Source: Aquatica leii (taxonomy: Eukaryota > Arthropoda > Insecta > Coleoptera > Lampyridae). From it: 64,000 bases of DNA. The stretch spans positions 8,370,001 to 8,434,000 of the forward strand of contig CM069432.1 in assembly GCA_035610365.1 (NCBI GenBank). Direction: 5' to 3'. Shown one piece after another: positions 10,801 through 21,875 of this stretch (position 1 is the first letter of the stretch; every line of letters begins with the position of its first letter). The notes below the pieces were generated by a model that was not told where the DNA came from, did not search any database, and worked only from the letters and a program-made list of their open reading frames with translations. Made by a program: the position numbers and the translations under genes.

Positions 10801-13800
10801 TTATCAAAAGAATTAAATTTTGTTATCACACCAAAATTTATACTAAAGGAAGAAATAGTGAGTTCATTGGAGAGCACACTCAGAACTCTACCACAACATA
10901 TTCAAGAAGAGGTAAGGGTCAAAACAGCCGATATTCGGAAGAAATCTTCAGTGCCGAAATCCAACATCAATCGTGAGGAAAGAAATGCTCTAAGGGAACT
11001 TAAGGCTAACAAAGAAATCATTGTATTACCAGCTGATAAAGGAAATGCTTCTGTAATCATGAACACCAACGACTACATGGAAATCGATACTTTGCTACAA
11101 GATTCGGCGTACAAACCATTGAAGAGGAATCCAATAAAATCTCTAGAGAGAAAGGTTTTGGCTGCTGTAAAATCCGCAAGCACGATCCCGGAACATCAAA
11201 AGAGACGACTAATTCCTACAGACACCAAGATGCCGCATCTTTACGGCCGTCCAAAAATCCACAAGCCAGGGGTATCGCTTCGCTCAATTGTGAGTGCTAC
11301 AGGTTCAGCCACTCATCCTCTGGCTAGATACCAAATTACGAAAAGCGGATTTGGATGAGGAGGGTTAGCCATGGGATCACCAGTTTCTCCAATCATCGTC
11401 AATATATTTATGGAGGATTTTAAAGAAAGAGCATTAGAAACCGCTACCCTCAAACCAAAATGCTGGCTACGTTAAGTGGACGATACATTAGTAATTTGGT
11501 CTCATGGAACAGAAACACTACATAACTTTCTGGATCACATCAACCAGTTAGATTTCAACATCAAATTCACCATGAAAAAGGAAACAAAAAAAGCATTCGG
11601 TTCTTGTACGTACTGGTCACTCAAAATATGAACAACAAATTGGGACATCAAGTATATAAAAAACCGACACATACTGACAGGTACCTCAACGCCGAATCAC
11701 ATCATCATCCAGCTCAGAAGTTTGCAGTTCTAAAAACTTTAGTACACAAGCCCAAGGCAATCAGTGAACCGAACACGTTAAAGACCGACTTAGGTCACCT
11801 AACATACGCCTTAATAAAAAACGGTTTTAGAAAAGAAGATATATATTGAGCAATTAAAAAACACAGTAAGAAAAAACCAAAGAAATTGGAACCCTTGGCA
11901 ACTTCCTTCCATCCTTACATAACAGGCTGCACGGATAAAATAGCCAGGATACTTAGAGGGAAAAATATCAAAGTGATCTTCACGGCAACAAATAAAATAG
12001 CCGCCAATTTCTCAAAATCAAATTAAACAAAAGGACCACTCAAGGAACCAGGGGTCTGTCACATCCCTTGTTCGTGTGGGCTGGCTTACATAGGACAAAC
12101 GGGACGCAACATAGCTACCAAATTAAAAGAAGATCAGGCGGATACAAAGAAACATAACACAAAATCTGCTGTTGCACTTTTTAGACACCGGCCACACGAT
12201 AAAATTTGAAGGGGCAACAATATTGGCTAAATCCCAAAACTTCTGGCCTAGACTATACAAGGAAGCCATTGAAATCCAGAAGTACGACAATTTTAATAGG
12301 GATAATAGAATCGATCTAGCGCCAGTATGGAAAAACATGTTCCGGAAAACTATTGAATCGAAACCGTCACGAGCCACTGACCCGAACGGCGTAATATAAA
12401 GGCTTGTAAGGATCCTATATCTTCAGTTTCAGTTTTTTCGGAAAAAGGCAGCGACATGACTGTCGAAACGTCAAACATTGTAAATTTTTCAAAGTTTGTA
12501 AGTTTTGTAAGTTTTATAAATTTTGTTAAAAGTGTAAATATGGAACGCGGTTCAAAACCCGAAAATAAAAATTTGTTATAAAACATTGAGACGGCACAAA
12601 CCCAAAAGACGTTATCTAGTATTATTTTCAAAACTGTTATTGAAATTTTGTAAAATGTATCAAAACGACACGTTTTAACTAATCGGTGGAAGCATGTGAG
12701 TACACCAACACCGAAAAAATTCAGCAGCAGTCTGCTAAAAAGACAATGGTAACCAAGTTCTGCGATATGCAAAGCATTTTGCTCATCGAGTTTACCACCG
12801 ATATTTATTGTCAAATTCTCAAAAAACTACACCAAGCCATTCGACAAGAAAAGAAAAAGAAGATTGACGAAAGGAATCAAGTTGTTGCATGACACAATGC
12901 AAGACCGCACACCTCAAATCAAACGAAACCATGGCTTCAAAAACACAAGAAACGTACCTTAAAGGATATGGATATTTTGGCGACCCAAAATATTGAACTA
13001 GATACAAAGAAACAAAAATAACTAACCATTTGTTTTTAATATTATTCTTTTTAAATTTTCCAATAAAAAACATGATTTTGCAAAGAGCAGCACAAAAAAT
13101 AATGTATGTAACTCTCTCAACGGTCTCATAATATAACTCACTATCGTTATGCTATGCTTCACTTTCGACGCTAGTGACATAAATTACTATTGCAGAATAC
13201 ACAAATATGTTTGTGCCAGGTCTCACAATTTCTATCAGTAGTCTTTAGTACAATTAAATAACAGAAACTCTGATAATGTACAAATGTTCTATGAAGTACG
13301 CGTAGACACTACTCCGTATATGGTATTGTTAACGGGCCTCAGAATATTAGAAAAAGACTGATTTTGTAAACAATATTAAGAAAATTCAGAATGATAATAT
13401 TTATACAAATTGGTGCTATTGCTCTATAGCACCAATTTGTTTACATTTTATACGTGGGCTCGTTAACCTAGAGATGGCGTCGACCACGAATCTTTTATAT
13501 AATAGTCTTCACAATGATTTGACATATACTGTATATATAATGTATTAAAAATTTGATTTTCTTTTAAGGAAAATGCACTACCCAACTATGCCAAAAAGAA
13601 AAAGAAAAACTTTTATCACAAATGAACCCAAACATAAACCCATGCGATGATTTCTATCAGTTTGTTTGCGGAAATTACATCAACACCACCTACAATAATT
13701 CCCTGGAACTAATCGATTCCCTTCTACAAAATTCACAAAACGAAATCACACATATGTACGCCAGTTCTATAGATGAAAACGACCACCACTCAGTGAAACT

Positions 13801-15859
13801 GGTTAAAAAAGTATACAAAGCATGTATGAATCTATCGGAAGTTGAAAGCGATAATCTGGAAACGCTAAAAGAAAATCTAAATGTTGTTGGTGGCGGATGG
13901 CCATTGTTAGTAGGAGCGGAATGGAACGAAACTGCATTTAACTGGTTAAAAGCCACGTATGCTCTAAGAAATTTAGGTTATGAATTTTCAATATTTTTAG
14001 ACCTAAACGTTCGAGCAGATCCGAGAAATGCCAGTAGGTCTATTTTTCAGGTTGGTTATCTACGAATCTTATGTAATTCTTAAAAATTCCTTTTCAAGGT
14101 TAGAATACCGTTTGATTTGGATGAAGCAACCGATAGCTTGTCGCATAAAAAATCCATTATTAAAAAAATCGCTCTAGCTTTTGGTGTCAATCTTAACACC
14201 GCATCTAAGGAGTTAAAAAAGTTATACGAGTTTGCTGAAGATATTACTGATGTATGCTGTTGAAGTCTGGTTTTACCAACTACATAGTTAATTTTTAGCA
14301 AATGCTGGACCATCGAGGTTTGCCATCATACCCTATAATCACTATACGAGAGCTACAAAATATTATACGTGATATTGATTGGTTGGAATATATCAATACA
14401 ATTGCTGGTCCGTTAGTGAAAGCGTCCGAAAATGATAGCGTAATTGTTGTTGAAGGAGATAGCATCAGTCAACGATTGCGTTTATTAAGAACTATCACAA
14501 AACGGTACGCAGATATTTTATTATGGAATAGTTTTAATCAGTTCACGTTTAGGACTCAAGCCAATTATCTAATGCTCAAAGTGATCCAAGAAACATTACC
14601 ATATTTGACACCGGTGATGCAAGATCTATTATCCGAAGACGATAACAAAGAGTCTCGAAGCAGCTTTTGCCAACAAGAAATTGAGAAAAGGTGAGTCTTT
14701 TATAATTTCTTCCAAAAAATGTTATCCAATGCGTTTTAGATTTTCCATAAGTCCTATTGACATTTTGTATGCAAGAAAATACGTTGGTAAAGAACAAAGA
14801 GAAGCTATTCAAGATTTAATAGAGACTATGCGTGTAGTGTTTTCGAAAGAAATCGAACTGAGCGATTGGTTATCAAGCACGGACAAACAGAACGTACAAG
14901 ACAAAGTTGAACATTTAGGAATAATAGTAGGAGAGTTTGGAAATTATTTTGACGATTCAATTTTAAATAATTTAATTGGAGACTTGGTAAGTACTCTGGT
15001 ACCTAACTCGTTAAATCCATGCAGCATTTTTTTAGAAAGAACCCGAAAATGAAAACTTCTTGAATTTACTTACAGCTTTAAATAAAAACTACGTTAGTTT
15101 AAATTATGCTAAAGTTTCGAGGGCAAGTAATGATAAATTATCACAAAGAAAATCTTTTGTGCTACCCGATATTTATTATTACCCAGAGCTAAACGTGCTA
15201 CGTAAGTATTTTTGTCAGATCTACTCTAAAAATATCACCTAATTCTTAGGGGTACCAACAACTCAACTAAAAATACAGAAATTTGAGAAAACTGGGCCCG
15301 AGTACTTAAAATATGCCACAATAGGTAGAGAATTGGGTAAAGAATTTAGTGGCTTATTAAAATTGTCGGCAGGTTATTTTGATAAATTTGGAAACAAAAT
15401 TGTAGGTTGGTCGCGCGAAACTTCCGAAAAGTATGGTAAAACTTCAGAGTGTCTCGTTAGTACTATGGAAACTTTCAAAAAGATTACTTTCGATTTTATG
15501 GTAAGCTTTCATGTGCACATTCAAAAGATTCTTTCTTTTTGTTTTAGTTAATCGAAATGCAAGGAAGTATTTCTGGTGTAAAACTTTCGTATGACACTTT
15601 TACCCAAGCGACTGATAGCGAAAACGCAGTTGGTCTTGAAGGGATTGAATATAACCCGAAACAGTTGTTTTGGATTTCTACTGTGGATTGTTATCCAAAC
15701 AACACTGAGGAGTATGATTTGAGTAACCTTCCCGACACAAGAGATTTGCCTCAAAGTATTGTTTACGCAACGGTTCGTAATAATCCAGATTTTGCCAAAG
15801 ATTTCCAGTGTCCAGAAGGTTCGCCTATGAACCCGACTAAAAAATGTCAACTCTTATAG
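1891..15859 (+). CDS. Neprilysin-like (M13) protein, complete nine-exon gene, catalytically dead type II membrane protein
   Basis: Coding exons are 1891-1901, 1944-2071, 13569-14050, 14099-14251, 14299-14690, 14740-14986, 15036-15201, 15250-15500 and 15548-15859. All have GT/AG borders and the phases match at every junction, giving 2142 nt or 713 residues, a normal M13 length. Residues about 17-40 are a membrane anchor after a short cytosolic tail. Then come Cys49 and Cys54 and the M13 signature CDDFYQFVCGNY (72-83). At the zinc site the expected HExxH is RELGK (553-557), keeping only Glu554. The ENIAD site is GSISG (616-620), and the segment 671-692 has no histidine. It ends KKCQLL instead of the family's usual C-x-x-W. 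So it should not cleave peptides, although the ectodomain is intact. Intron 1 is only 42 nt; intron 2 is 11.5 kb and full of transposons. A pyrimidine-rich AG just before 1866 may mark an upstream non-coding exon. Remaining doubt: the two N-terminal exons are joined by phase and domain logic only. Confidence 0.85.
3017..3938 (+). mobile_element. Penelope-like element relic, first unit of a partial tandem (GIY-YIG end)
   Basis: This unit begins CCGCCACTGCGGATTGGAG and its sequence is repeated from 3939 onward. The last 200 bp translate to a decayed GIY-YIG endonuclease start: a Cys-Gly-Leu-Val block, then Asp-Arg-Ser-Val and AEHH. This is the C-terminal domain of Penelope-like retroelements. 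It lines up along its length with the next unit (for example the shared ATGCGTTTGACAGCAAC near 3560 and 7640). Penelope-like elements often integrate as partial tandems, which fits. The copy has many disablements and codes for nothing usable. Confidence 0.65.
4048..4505 (-). repeat. LTR (3' copy) of the Gypsy fossil
   Basis: Starts TGTTACCGTGG and ends GGGGACAACA on the plus strand. It is nearly identical to 6269-6725. Confidence 0.9.
6269..6725 (-). repeat. LTR (5' copy) of the Gypsy fossil
   Basis: Same sequence as 4048-4505 with about ten differences by eye. The inner edge adjoins a GGCCCGGAACGTGGGGC stretch resembling the common insect Gypsy primer-binding site. Confidence 0.9.
6738..7086 (+). 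repeat. Solo LTR of a second Gypsy-like family, copy 1
   Basis: Starts TGTTACAAGC, ends GCACGTAACA, and is flanked by the 4-bp duplication ATGT on both sides (6734-6737 and 7087-7090). A reverse-oriented relative lies at 37059-37538 with a different duplication (GCCC). TG...CA ends with 4-bp target duplications are the usual pattern for LTR elements. No internal region is present. Confidence 0.7.
7722..10027 (-). mobile_element. RTE-type LINE (endonuclease plus reverse transcriptase), decayed
   Basis: On the minus strand there is a pre-endonuclease segment (about 9992-9762). Then comes an endonuclease start near 9600-9500 (QVGT, NINTIL, KMEEISKELNKYNI). An RT entry block (NGKAAPEKDEIEAELLKYGG) lies near 8930-9000. 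The catalytic block AYADDIAIIW follows at about 8500-8535. The post-RT segment FKYLGVTMGQTGENK is at 8435-8007. The 3' end is an ATGATGATG tail at 7722-7730. The 9-bp duplication AAAAAGAGT bounds the element (7713-7721 and 10028-10036). This layout of one EN-RT frame with a short repeat tail fits the RTE clade. Several frameshifts and stops are present and parts of RT are missing, so it is dead. It sits inside the second Penelope-like unit. Confidence 0.78.
10558..12590 (+). mobile_element. Penelope-like element, reverse transcriptase plus GIY-YIG, broken
   Basis: The frame 10621-11358 carries the N-terminal part typical of Penelope-like proteins: VLPADKGNASVIM, then PHLYGRPKIHKPG and the RSIVSATGSATHPLA entry to RT. 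RT resumes with MGSPVSPIIVNIFME and VDDTLVIW near 11370-11500, so the middle of the RT core is missing. Then come the VYKKPTHTDRYLNAESHHH linker (11655-11710) and a GIY-YIG domain (about 12050-12400: IPCSCGLAYIGQTGR). A tail follows whose GACTGTCGAAACGTC stretch resembles Penelope-like 3' ends, and AATAAA lies near 12565. Several frameshifts are present. It lies head-to-tail just after the GIY-YIG end of the preceding relic but is clearly a different subfamily. Confidence 0.82.
12680..12960 (+). mobile_element. mariner transposase relic (central to C-terminal part)
   Basis: Adjacent frames give WKHVSTPTPKKF, then KTMVTKFCDMQSILLIEF, then YCQILKKLHQAI, then a degraded LLHDNARPHT-like block (near 12880-12915). 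These are consecutive mariner transposase landmarks, including the region around the second catalytic aspartate. About 90 codons remain, with frameshifts. No terminal inverted repeats were found. It follows directly after the 3' end of the Penelope-like copy. Confidence 0.82.
13405..13440. repeat. Perfect 15-bp hairpin in intron 2
   Basis: ACAAATTGGTGCTAT (13405-13419) and its exact reverse complement (13426-13440) are separated by six bases. It lies about 130 bp before M13 exon 3. It could be the remnant of a small inverted-repeat element or a structured intron segment; nothing shows function. Confidence 0.8.
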
Positions 15860-17028
15860 AGTTCTTGTAAACTTTTTTCCTAAATACATTTTTGTATTTT
15901 TTGTATATCTATAATTTTAACAACGGTAAATTCTAATGTATTAGTAATAACTATCAATGGGTCGAGATCCAAACAGACTCAAGATATCCTATACAACTAT
16001 ATTTTGAATTTTTTTTTTTATGATTAACGTGTTGATACTATAAACCATTATTTATGATTAGCTAAAATAATGACGTTAAAACATTTTTAAAGTAAATTTA
16101 AATCCGAGTATGAGTACTTGTATGGATAGAATCGGGCCGGACCAAGCCGAGCCCGGCCCAAATCTAAAAACTGTATATCGGCCAGAAAATTTTTTTTATG
16201 GCCGGGCCAAAACCTGATTTTTTAATCTGTAAAATGTTCTATCATTAAGTTACGTGTTTATCTGCGAATAAACAGCGATCAGAGCTTTAACTCGTACGAA
16301 AATCAGGAACGTCTTTGATTACATTCTTTAGATTGAGAATTAAGTCGATTTTCAATTACAAAGCCAACTTGCAGAGTAAAAAACGTATTTACGCAGTTTG
16401 TGCCGCTCAATTGACTACTTCTTTCGTGGTCCGTGTTTCAAAATTGCTTATATATTCCTAGTTATGTACCTACATAATACGCAAATTCGACAAAACATAA
16501 TTTAAATCGACTGGAACATTCTCTACACAATTTTTTAACGGTAATAAATTCAAACCAACAATTTTTAATAAATGCAATCTAATACAAATCAAAACAACGT
16601 TACGAGTTTTTAAAAACATAAAAACTAATAACACAAAAGATCCTAATTATATGTCAAAATCAAGTTCGTTTAAAAAATTTTGTTAAAATTGAAAAAAACT
16701 ATGTTGAAGTTGACAGATTTAGTTATATCTGGTTATAAAATTTTTTTAAATTTATTTTAAAAAAGACAAAAAATAATGTACGTTACTCTCGTCAAAAGTT
16801 TCATAGCTCATATGCGACGCCCGGCGGTGCTGCCTCGCGTTGCATTAACGTCCGTTATGTTTTACTTACGTCGCTTGTTACGTAAATTAACCGTTTATAC
16901 AACGTTCGTTTCAATTTTTCATACACCTATGTGCATTTTTCTCCATTCTTCTTCTGTTTTTTCTTTATTTTATAACACTAAGTTTTTCATCTAACATGTC
17001 ATGTCAAAAACATTTTAGTATAGTTTTT
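15860..17028. other. Intergenic AT-rich stretch after the M13 gene
   Basis: The M13 3' untranslated region is expected in the first part. A compact G/C patch at 16133-16215 (GGGCCGGACC, GCCCGGCCC, GGCCGGGCC) stands out from the AT background and looks like a degraded short repeat. The words AAAAAATAATGTA and GTTACTCTC near 16770-16790 recur near 13096-13115. No coding sequence was recognised. Confidence 0.5.
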
Positions 17029-17290
17029 GAGCCGTATGAATTTTGTCCCGGGCGTAAATGTCATTTTACGAGCGAGAGCTTATTGATTTTGGTTTCCGGT
17101 TCTGAATTTGAGAAAGATAACAAGTGAACTAACGCTATGCACAGTGATATCTACATTTTAAGTATCGTAGAATATCCTCGTTGTTAGTGGGTACATCAAT
17201 TTCGATTTTGATGTGTTACTTGTGAAAGTTTCGCTGGGGTAAGAATTTAGTTCTATTTTATGACGCAATTTAATTTTCTCGTATTTGTTA
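17029..17290 (+). repeat. Dispersed repeat family D, copy 1
   Basis: Shares GTATGAATTTTGTCCC and a following region (GTGATATCTACATTT, CGATTTTGATG, GTGAAAG) with copies at about 19585-19870 and 34931-35190, all in the same orientation. It could be one end of a DNA transposon family; the pogo-like relic lies between the first two copies. Confidence 0.55.
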
Positions 17291-18839
17291 AATATTTCCC
17301 AAATTTTTCTTCCTTTGGACCGATACATTTTTTTTTAATGACTAATTTGGAGTCAAGTTCGTAGGATTTTTGTGAGATGGACGATTAATCTCGAGGACTC
17401 AATAGCATGCATGCAATTTTATTAGTGAAAGTCATTTGGAAGTTTGGCACATGCTGTTTATAATATCATTAAATAATATATTAAATATTACCATTAAGTA
17501 CAGCAGCTTACATACATAATGTGAAACATTAAACATGAGCACCTTATGTCAAAAAACTAACCAAAAGTCCAACAAAATCAACGTATAGACCTCATTATAA
17601 AACTAGAAGACTACTAACCTTTTTTTCAACGGGTCCTACTGGTAACAACTACGTCACCGCGGCTAGCTAAGATTTTGGTGAATGGGCGTGGTTGAGAATG
17701 CTATAATAAAAAAAACGAGCACCACTCCTACCGTACCAGTAGAATTTTTGGTTCGGAAAGAACAACAGTACAAACGAGCCCACTGTCAAAGAAATTAGGT
17801 GGAGGAGAAAAGTAAACAATTGAAAACGAAAGAATGTTACAAATTGGTTGTATATTTTGAATCTGATAAAAATTCAAAAAATCCTAGGGACAATCAATCA
17901 ATAACAAGATTTAGTCACATAAGGTAAAATCGATCAAACATAAATTAAGTTCTCGAATAGCGAGACGTGATCGTTTAAATTATTAAATGAATGTAAGGCT
18001 GACCCCTAGACCTGTAGGTCTTTAGTAGTAATAATTGCTACTTTCGAGCATTCGCTAATTTAAATTAACCACCAACGACCTTAAATACGAATAATGTTTA
18101 AAATTACCCGTACGGTTCAAGTCAACGTAAACCATAACTCAAATGCGAAATAAGCTGAAGGCTAAATAATCATACTCGAATAAAAGTATAATATTAATAG
18201 AGATCTAAGGCTGATGACTGAACATAATTTCTAAAGCTAAATGTTTAATCTACAAAAATGCAGATAAGTACGTAACGCAGTTAATAACTCTTAAGACGTA
18301 AGGTAGGTGACCCACATAGAAACGAAACTTTACAGTTAAAAAAAGCTAATCGAAATCAAATTCTTCTTCGAAAGTGTCCATTGAGGTCACCAGCCCAACG
18401 TTAATTGTACCAGATTAGAATTGGTCCAGTACCAAAAGAAAATCTTCCCCAATTTCATTGGATTAAATTTTCGACTAACTTAAACTACTTGCAGCGGATG
18501 TTGAACGCAAAAATTGTATGCAACAAAATGTCCCAACTTGTAAATAATACCGCCAGTGGCACACTCGCGTCCAGTGCGGTACTAAGAATTTTGTTAAAAT
18601 ATAAAAGGTGAAAATTTATGACTAAAGACACGTAACACAATTCAGTAAAATGTCTACTAACGACGTAAGCTCATGAGCTTTGTATTCATAATAGCATTAA
18701 GATTCCAGTAATTTGAGGAAAAACAAAAACGACGTAATGGATTAGTAAAAAGGCTTATTGAAAGACGTCCAAACGTCAACATTTGTCAACCTGAGGACTT
18801 TAATTTATCAACAGTTATCTCGTTCTGAAACGCTTTGAG

Positions 18840-19095
18840 GAATCTACTGAAGAGACACGTACATCCAATCTTGATGAAGCGTTTACCGCAACAGTTCAAA
18901 AGTTCGCAAAAATTTTAGTTCCAAAAGGAATAAAACAAATTAATAAAGTAACCAGTAGTAAACGAGGCGTGCAATGCAACAGGAAACGTTGCTTAGTTAG
19001 GAGTAATTTTCTGTCGCGATTTCAAACTTAGACAACATAATTACTTTTCTAACATTGCCGCCACATTATTCAAACAAATAGTGCAATAGACTACT
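18840..19095 (+). mobile_element. pogo/Tigger-like transposase relic (start of DDE domain)
   Basis: Adjacent frames read TSNLDEAFTATVQKFAKIL, then VPKGIKQINKVTSSKRGV, and after a gap ITFLTLPPHYSNK. This matches the DDE start of pogo/jerky transposases (NLDETG..TVQ, PKG.KQV..VTS.ERG) and the later LLTLPPHTSH block, with the part between missing. It is a dead fragment. A weaker echo of the same start (NVNCTRLELVQYQKK) near 18395-18440 may be a second fragment. Confidence 0.68.
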
Positions 19096-19584
19096 AGATG
19101 CTAAAAATACAGGAGTTACAATTGTTCAAATTACTGAATGTGTTGGCTACGCCAAAGATAAATTTATGGTCAAAGCAAAATTAAATCAGGATACCAAAAA
19201 TACATCATTGTACGTTTTAACTAGCATATCTTTGATGAAGGTGACTTTATAATGAGTAGTGTCACCGACAAAGAGATAACTCCAAAAAATAAAGAAAAAA
19301 TGAGCCTGCTCTTGCACAGCAAACTGTAGTTATTAGCCTTCAAAACCTTAAAAAAATGTGGCAATTTCAAAAGCCCATATTTGTTCGGCTATCCACCAAG
19401 AAAATCGAAAAAATAGAAGAGAATAAGAAGAGCATCTTTACAAGCATCTAAGGAAACTAAAAGAAATTTAGTTGTACAGGAAAAGAGTGAAGAGTTATTT
19501 ACGTCTACACCTATAATGAGTTATTGTGTCCGATTCTTGTAGTTTTATAATAAAAAGACGTTATGTTAAAAATATTTGAATATA

Positions 19585-19870
19585 GGTTGCGTACTGTATG
19601 AATTTTGTCCCCTCTTTTTACATTCAGAATATTAACTGTCATTTTTTTTTTTTGACATATACATATCAAAAAGTGCATTTCCGCTCTCGATGTAAGAAAA
19701 ACTGTACGTTAAAATCTAACGCTCAGTGAGATCTCCCTTTTTAAATATTCGCACATCGTCCACGTAATAAATAGATGCTTGGAGTACATTTCGTATGTGT
19801 TGCTTGTGAGAGGTTTGGTGGGCGATGGGTTACTAACAACAATTTCTCGAAGTGATTTGGGGTCAAGTCG
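19585..19870 (+). repeat. Dispersed repeat family D, copy 2
   Basis: Matches 17029-17290 in the GTATGAATTTTGTCCC start and in the GTGTTGCTTGTGAGAGGTTTGGTGGG stretch further on, with divergence. The stretch 19871-20199 after it shows nothing recognisable. Confidence 0.45.
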
Positions 19871-20199
19871 TTGAAGTACTTTGTGTCATGGTGTATTAAA
19901 CTTGGAGGCACAGCAGACATTAGCTAATTGCATATGTCTGGACAAACGTGAGTCGACCTCTTTTTTTCTTTATTAATTTGTATTGGTGTCGAACGTAAAA
20001 TACGTACGACGCTGGTATAGATGTTGTCACGGGTTCAATTTTGCTTCTGATTGCGAAATCAATAGATTCGCATCGAATCAAACTTTTATTCTTCGCTTAA
20101 ATTTTCATATTGTAATACGATAATTATATGTACGACGTGTTGCTTACTCCTCAGGGTCTGCATCAACGTTATTGTCTATGATATTTATCGACAAAATCT

Positions 20200-21875
20200 T
20201 ACCCAGCAAACACCGATAGACTTAAATTACTGTTGAATTGCCATTAAATTACGGTAATTTAAACAGTAATTTAAACAGTAAAAAGGGCGCCATTAAGCAA
20301 CCACTTAAACTACCAAAAATTCATTGATTTCTAAATTACTAATAAGCTACCATTAAAATACTGTTGTTATATTACCATTGAATTACTGTTAAACTACTGT
20401 TTTGAACTACTAGCAAAACTATTAAATTATTATTAGAACCACTAACAAATTAAAAAAAATTGTTTTTTTAGTTAATTATTTGTTTCTGTAATTTTTTATT
20501 TATTTCGTTTACAGAATTTGACGCACATGATTGATAAATTGTGGGATTTTTTTTAAATTAGAATTTAAGTACTTATTTGGGGTTTGATCCCACGAACATC
20601 AGGAAAATCTCTTGCAACCTAAACGTGTTAGCCACTACTCTACCTGACCTAATACTATATATGCTAACTACACGTTATATATGTTGAATACAAAATAAAG
20701 TAACTTATTCGTAATTTAATACTTTCAACGTGAACCATTAAATATTTCACATGACAATCAGACTGATGATGAATTAGTCCTATATATACATTTGCATCGC
20801 TACGTATTAATTATACTCTTGTTGTTTTTGTTATTCTGTAATCAGGATAATTCATGTCTTAGTTGCTTGAAGTGGTTTATATAATCCGTATATTTTTGGA
20901 TACGGCAGGTACATAATTTCATGCAATATTGATATTCTTGTATCATAAGTTATAATATTTACTTTTGTTTTATATTTATATTGCGTTACTGGATCCCGCA
21001 GATTGACCAATGCTATTTGACTTTCCAATATTAATGTTTTCGTAAACTGTACGAAATCTTTTTAGTTGTCGATAACAATTGCCACTTTCCTTCTTTCTAT
21101 GCATTCTTCAAGTTGATAGCAAACCTAACTGTTTGGCAAATATAACGACCATTTTTAAAATAATTTAGCTTAACATTTATATAGCAACTCTATTACTACT
21201 GACTATTAATTTACCTTGTATTTTAACGGACATTCAATTACTATTAAACTCCCCAACCTAATTCTGGAATTACGACTAAGTTACTGAGTAAACTATTCAA
21301 GCTACCAATCATTACATTACTCCTAAATTTATTTTGAATTGCTGGGTAGTCTAATAGTAACTCAATTACCGGTAAACTACAACGTTCAATTTTTTAATTA
21401 CTCTTAAGTTACTGGTTAAACTATTTTTAAGCTACCCACCATTACATTACTCCTTAATTACTTTCTAATTACTGTGTGGTATAACGGTGACTCAATTACC
21501 ATTACACTACAACGTTCAATTTTTTAATTACTCGTAAGTTACTAGTTAAACTATTCTTAAGCTACGCACCATTACATTACTCCTTAATTACTTGCTAATT
21601 ACCGGGTAGAATAATGGTGACTGAATTACCATTAAACTACAACGTTTAATTTTTTAATTACTATTAAGTTACTAATTAAATTACTTTTATGCTACCACAA
21701 TACTGAAATACTCCTAAACTACTTCGTATACTCCTTTTAAACTAGTAACCATTTAAATTACTGCTAAACGTCACCTTAGACTACTCTTAAATTACGAAAA
21801 AAATTAAATTACTTATAAATAACTTTTCAATACCCAATAAACTACTAAATTAAGCTACCTTGTGTTTGCTGGGTA
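20200..21875. mobile_element. Non-autonomous element with TA-CCCAGCAAACAC inverted ends
   Basis: The left end TACCCAGCAAACAC (20200-20213) and right end GTGTTTGCTGGGTA (21862-21875) are perfect inverted repeats. The outer TA could be the target duplication, as in Tc1/mariner-like elements, or part of the repeat. The interior has no ORF. It is built from short variants of ATTACCATTAAACTACTG at both sides, with a 130-bp tandem array in the right half. The centre (about 20460-21170) is ordinary AT-rich sequence. No transposase family can be assigned. Confidence 0.7.
21260..21760. repeat. Tandem array, about 130-bp period, inside the inverted-ended element
   Basis: The word AACTACAACGTTCAATTTTT recurs at 21376, 21506 and 21636 (last copy with one change), giving a 130-bp period over about 3.5 units. 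Each unit also carries CACCATTACATTACTCC. Confidence 0.85.

Larger units (their letters stand above)
2072..13568 (+). other. 11.5-kb intron 2 of the M13 gene, filled with nested transposons
   Basis: The donor is G|GTAAATG at 2071/2072 and the acceptor is CTTTTAAG at 13561-13568. The split codon G|GA reads through in frame from the membrane-anchor exon to the ectodomain exon. Inside are the Penelope-like repeats, Gypsy fossil, solo LTR, RTE LINE, second Penelope-like copy and mariner relic listed below. The stretch 2072-3016 is AT-rich with nothing recognised. The stretch 12960-13568 holds only a perfect hairpin at 13405-13440. All other introns of the gene are about 40-60 nt. Confidence 0.75.

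Noticed and set aside
16133-16215. GGCC-rich patch as a regulatory island or RNA gene
   Set aside because: Looks like a degraded short G/C repeat; no cloverleaf, promoter or conserved RNA pattern visible.
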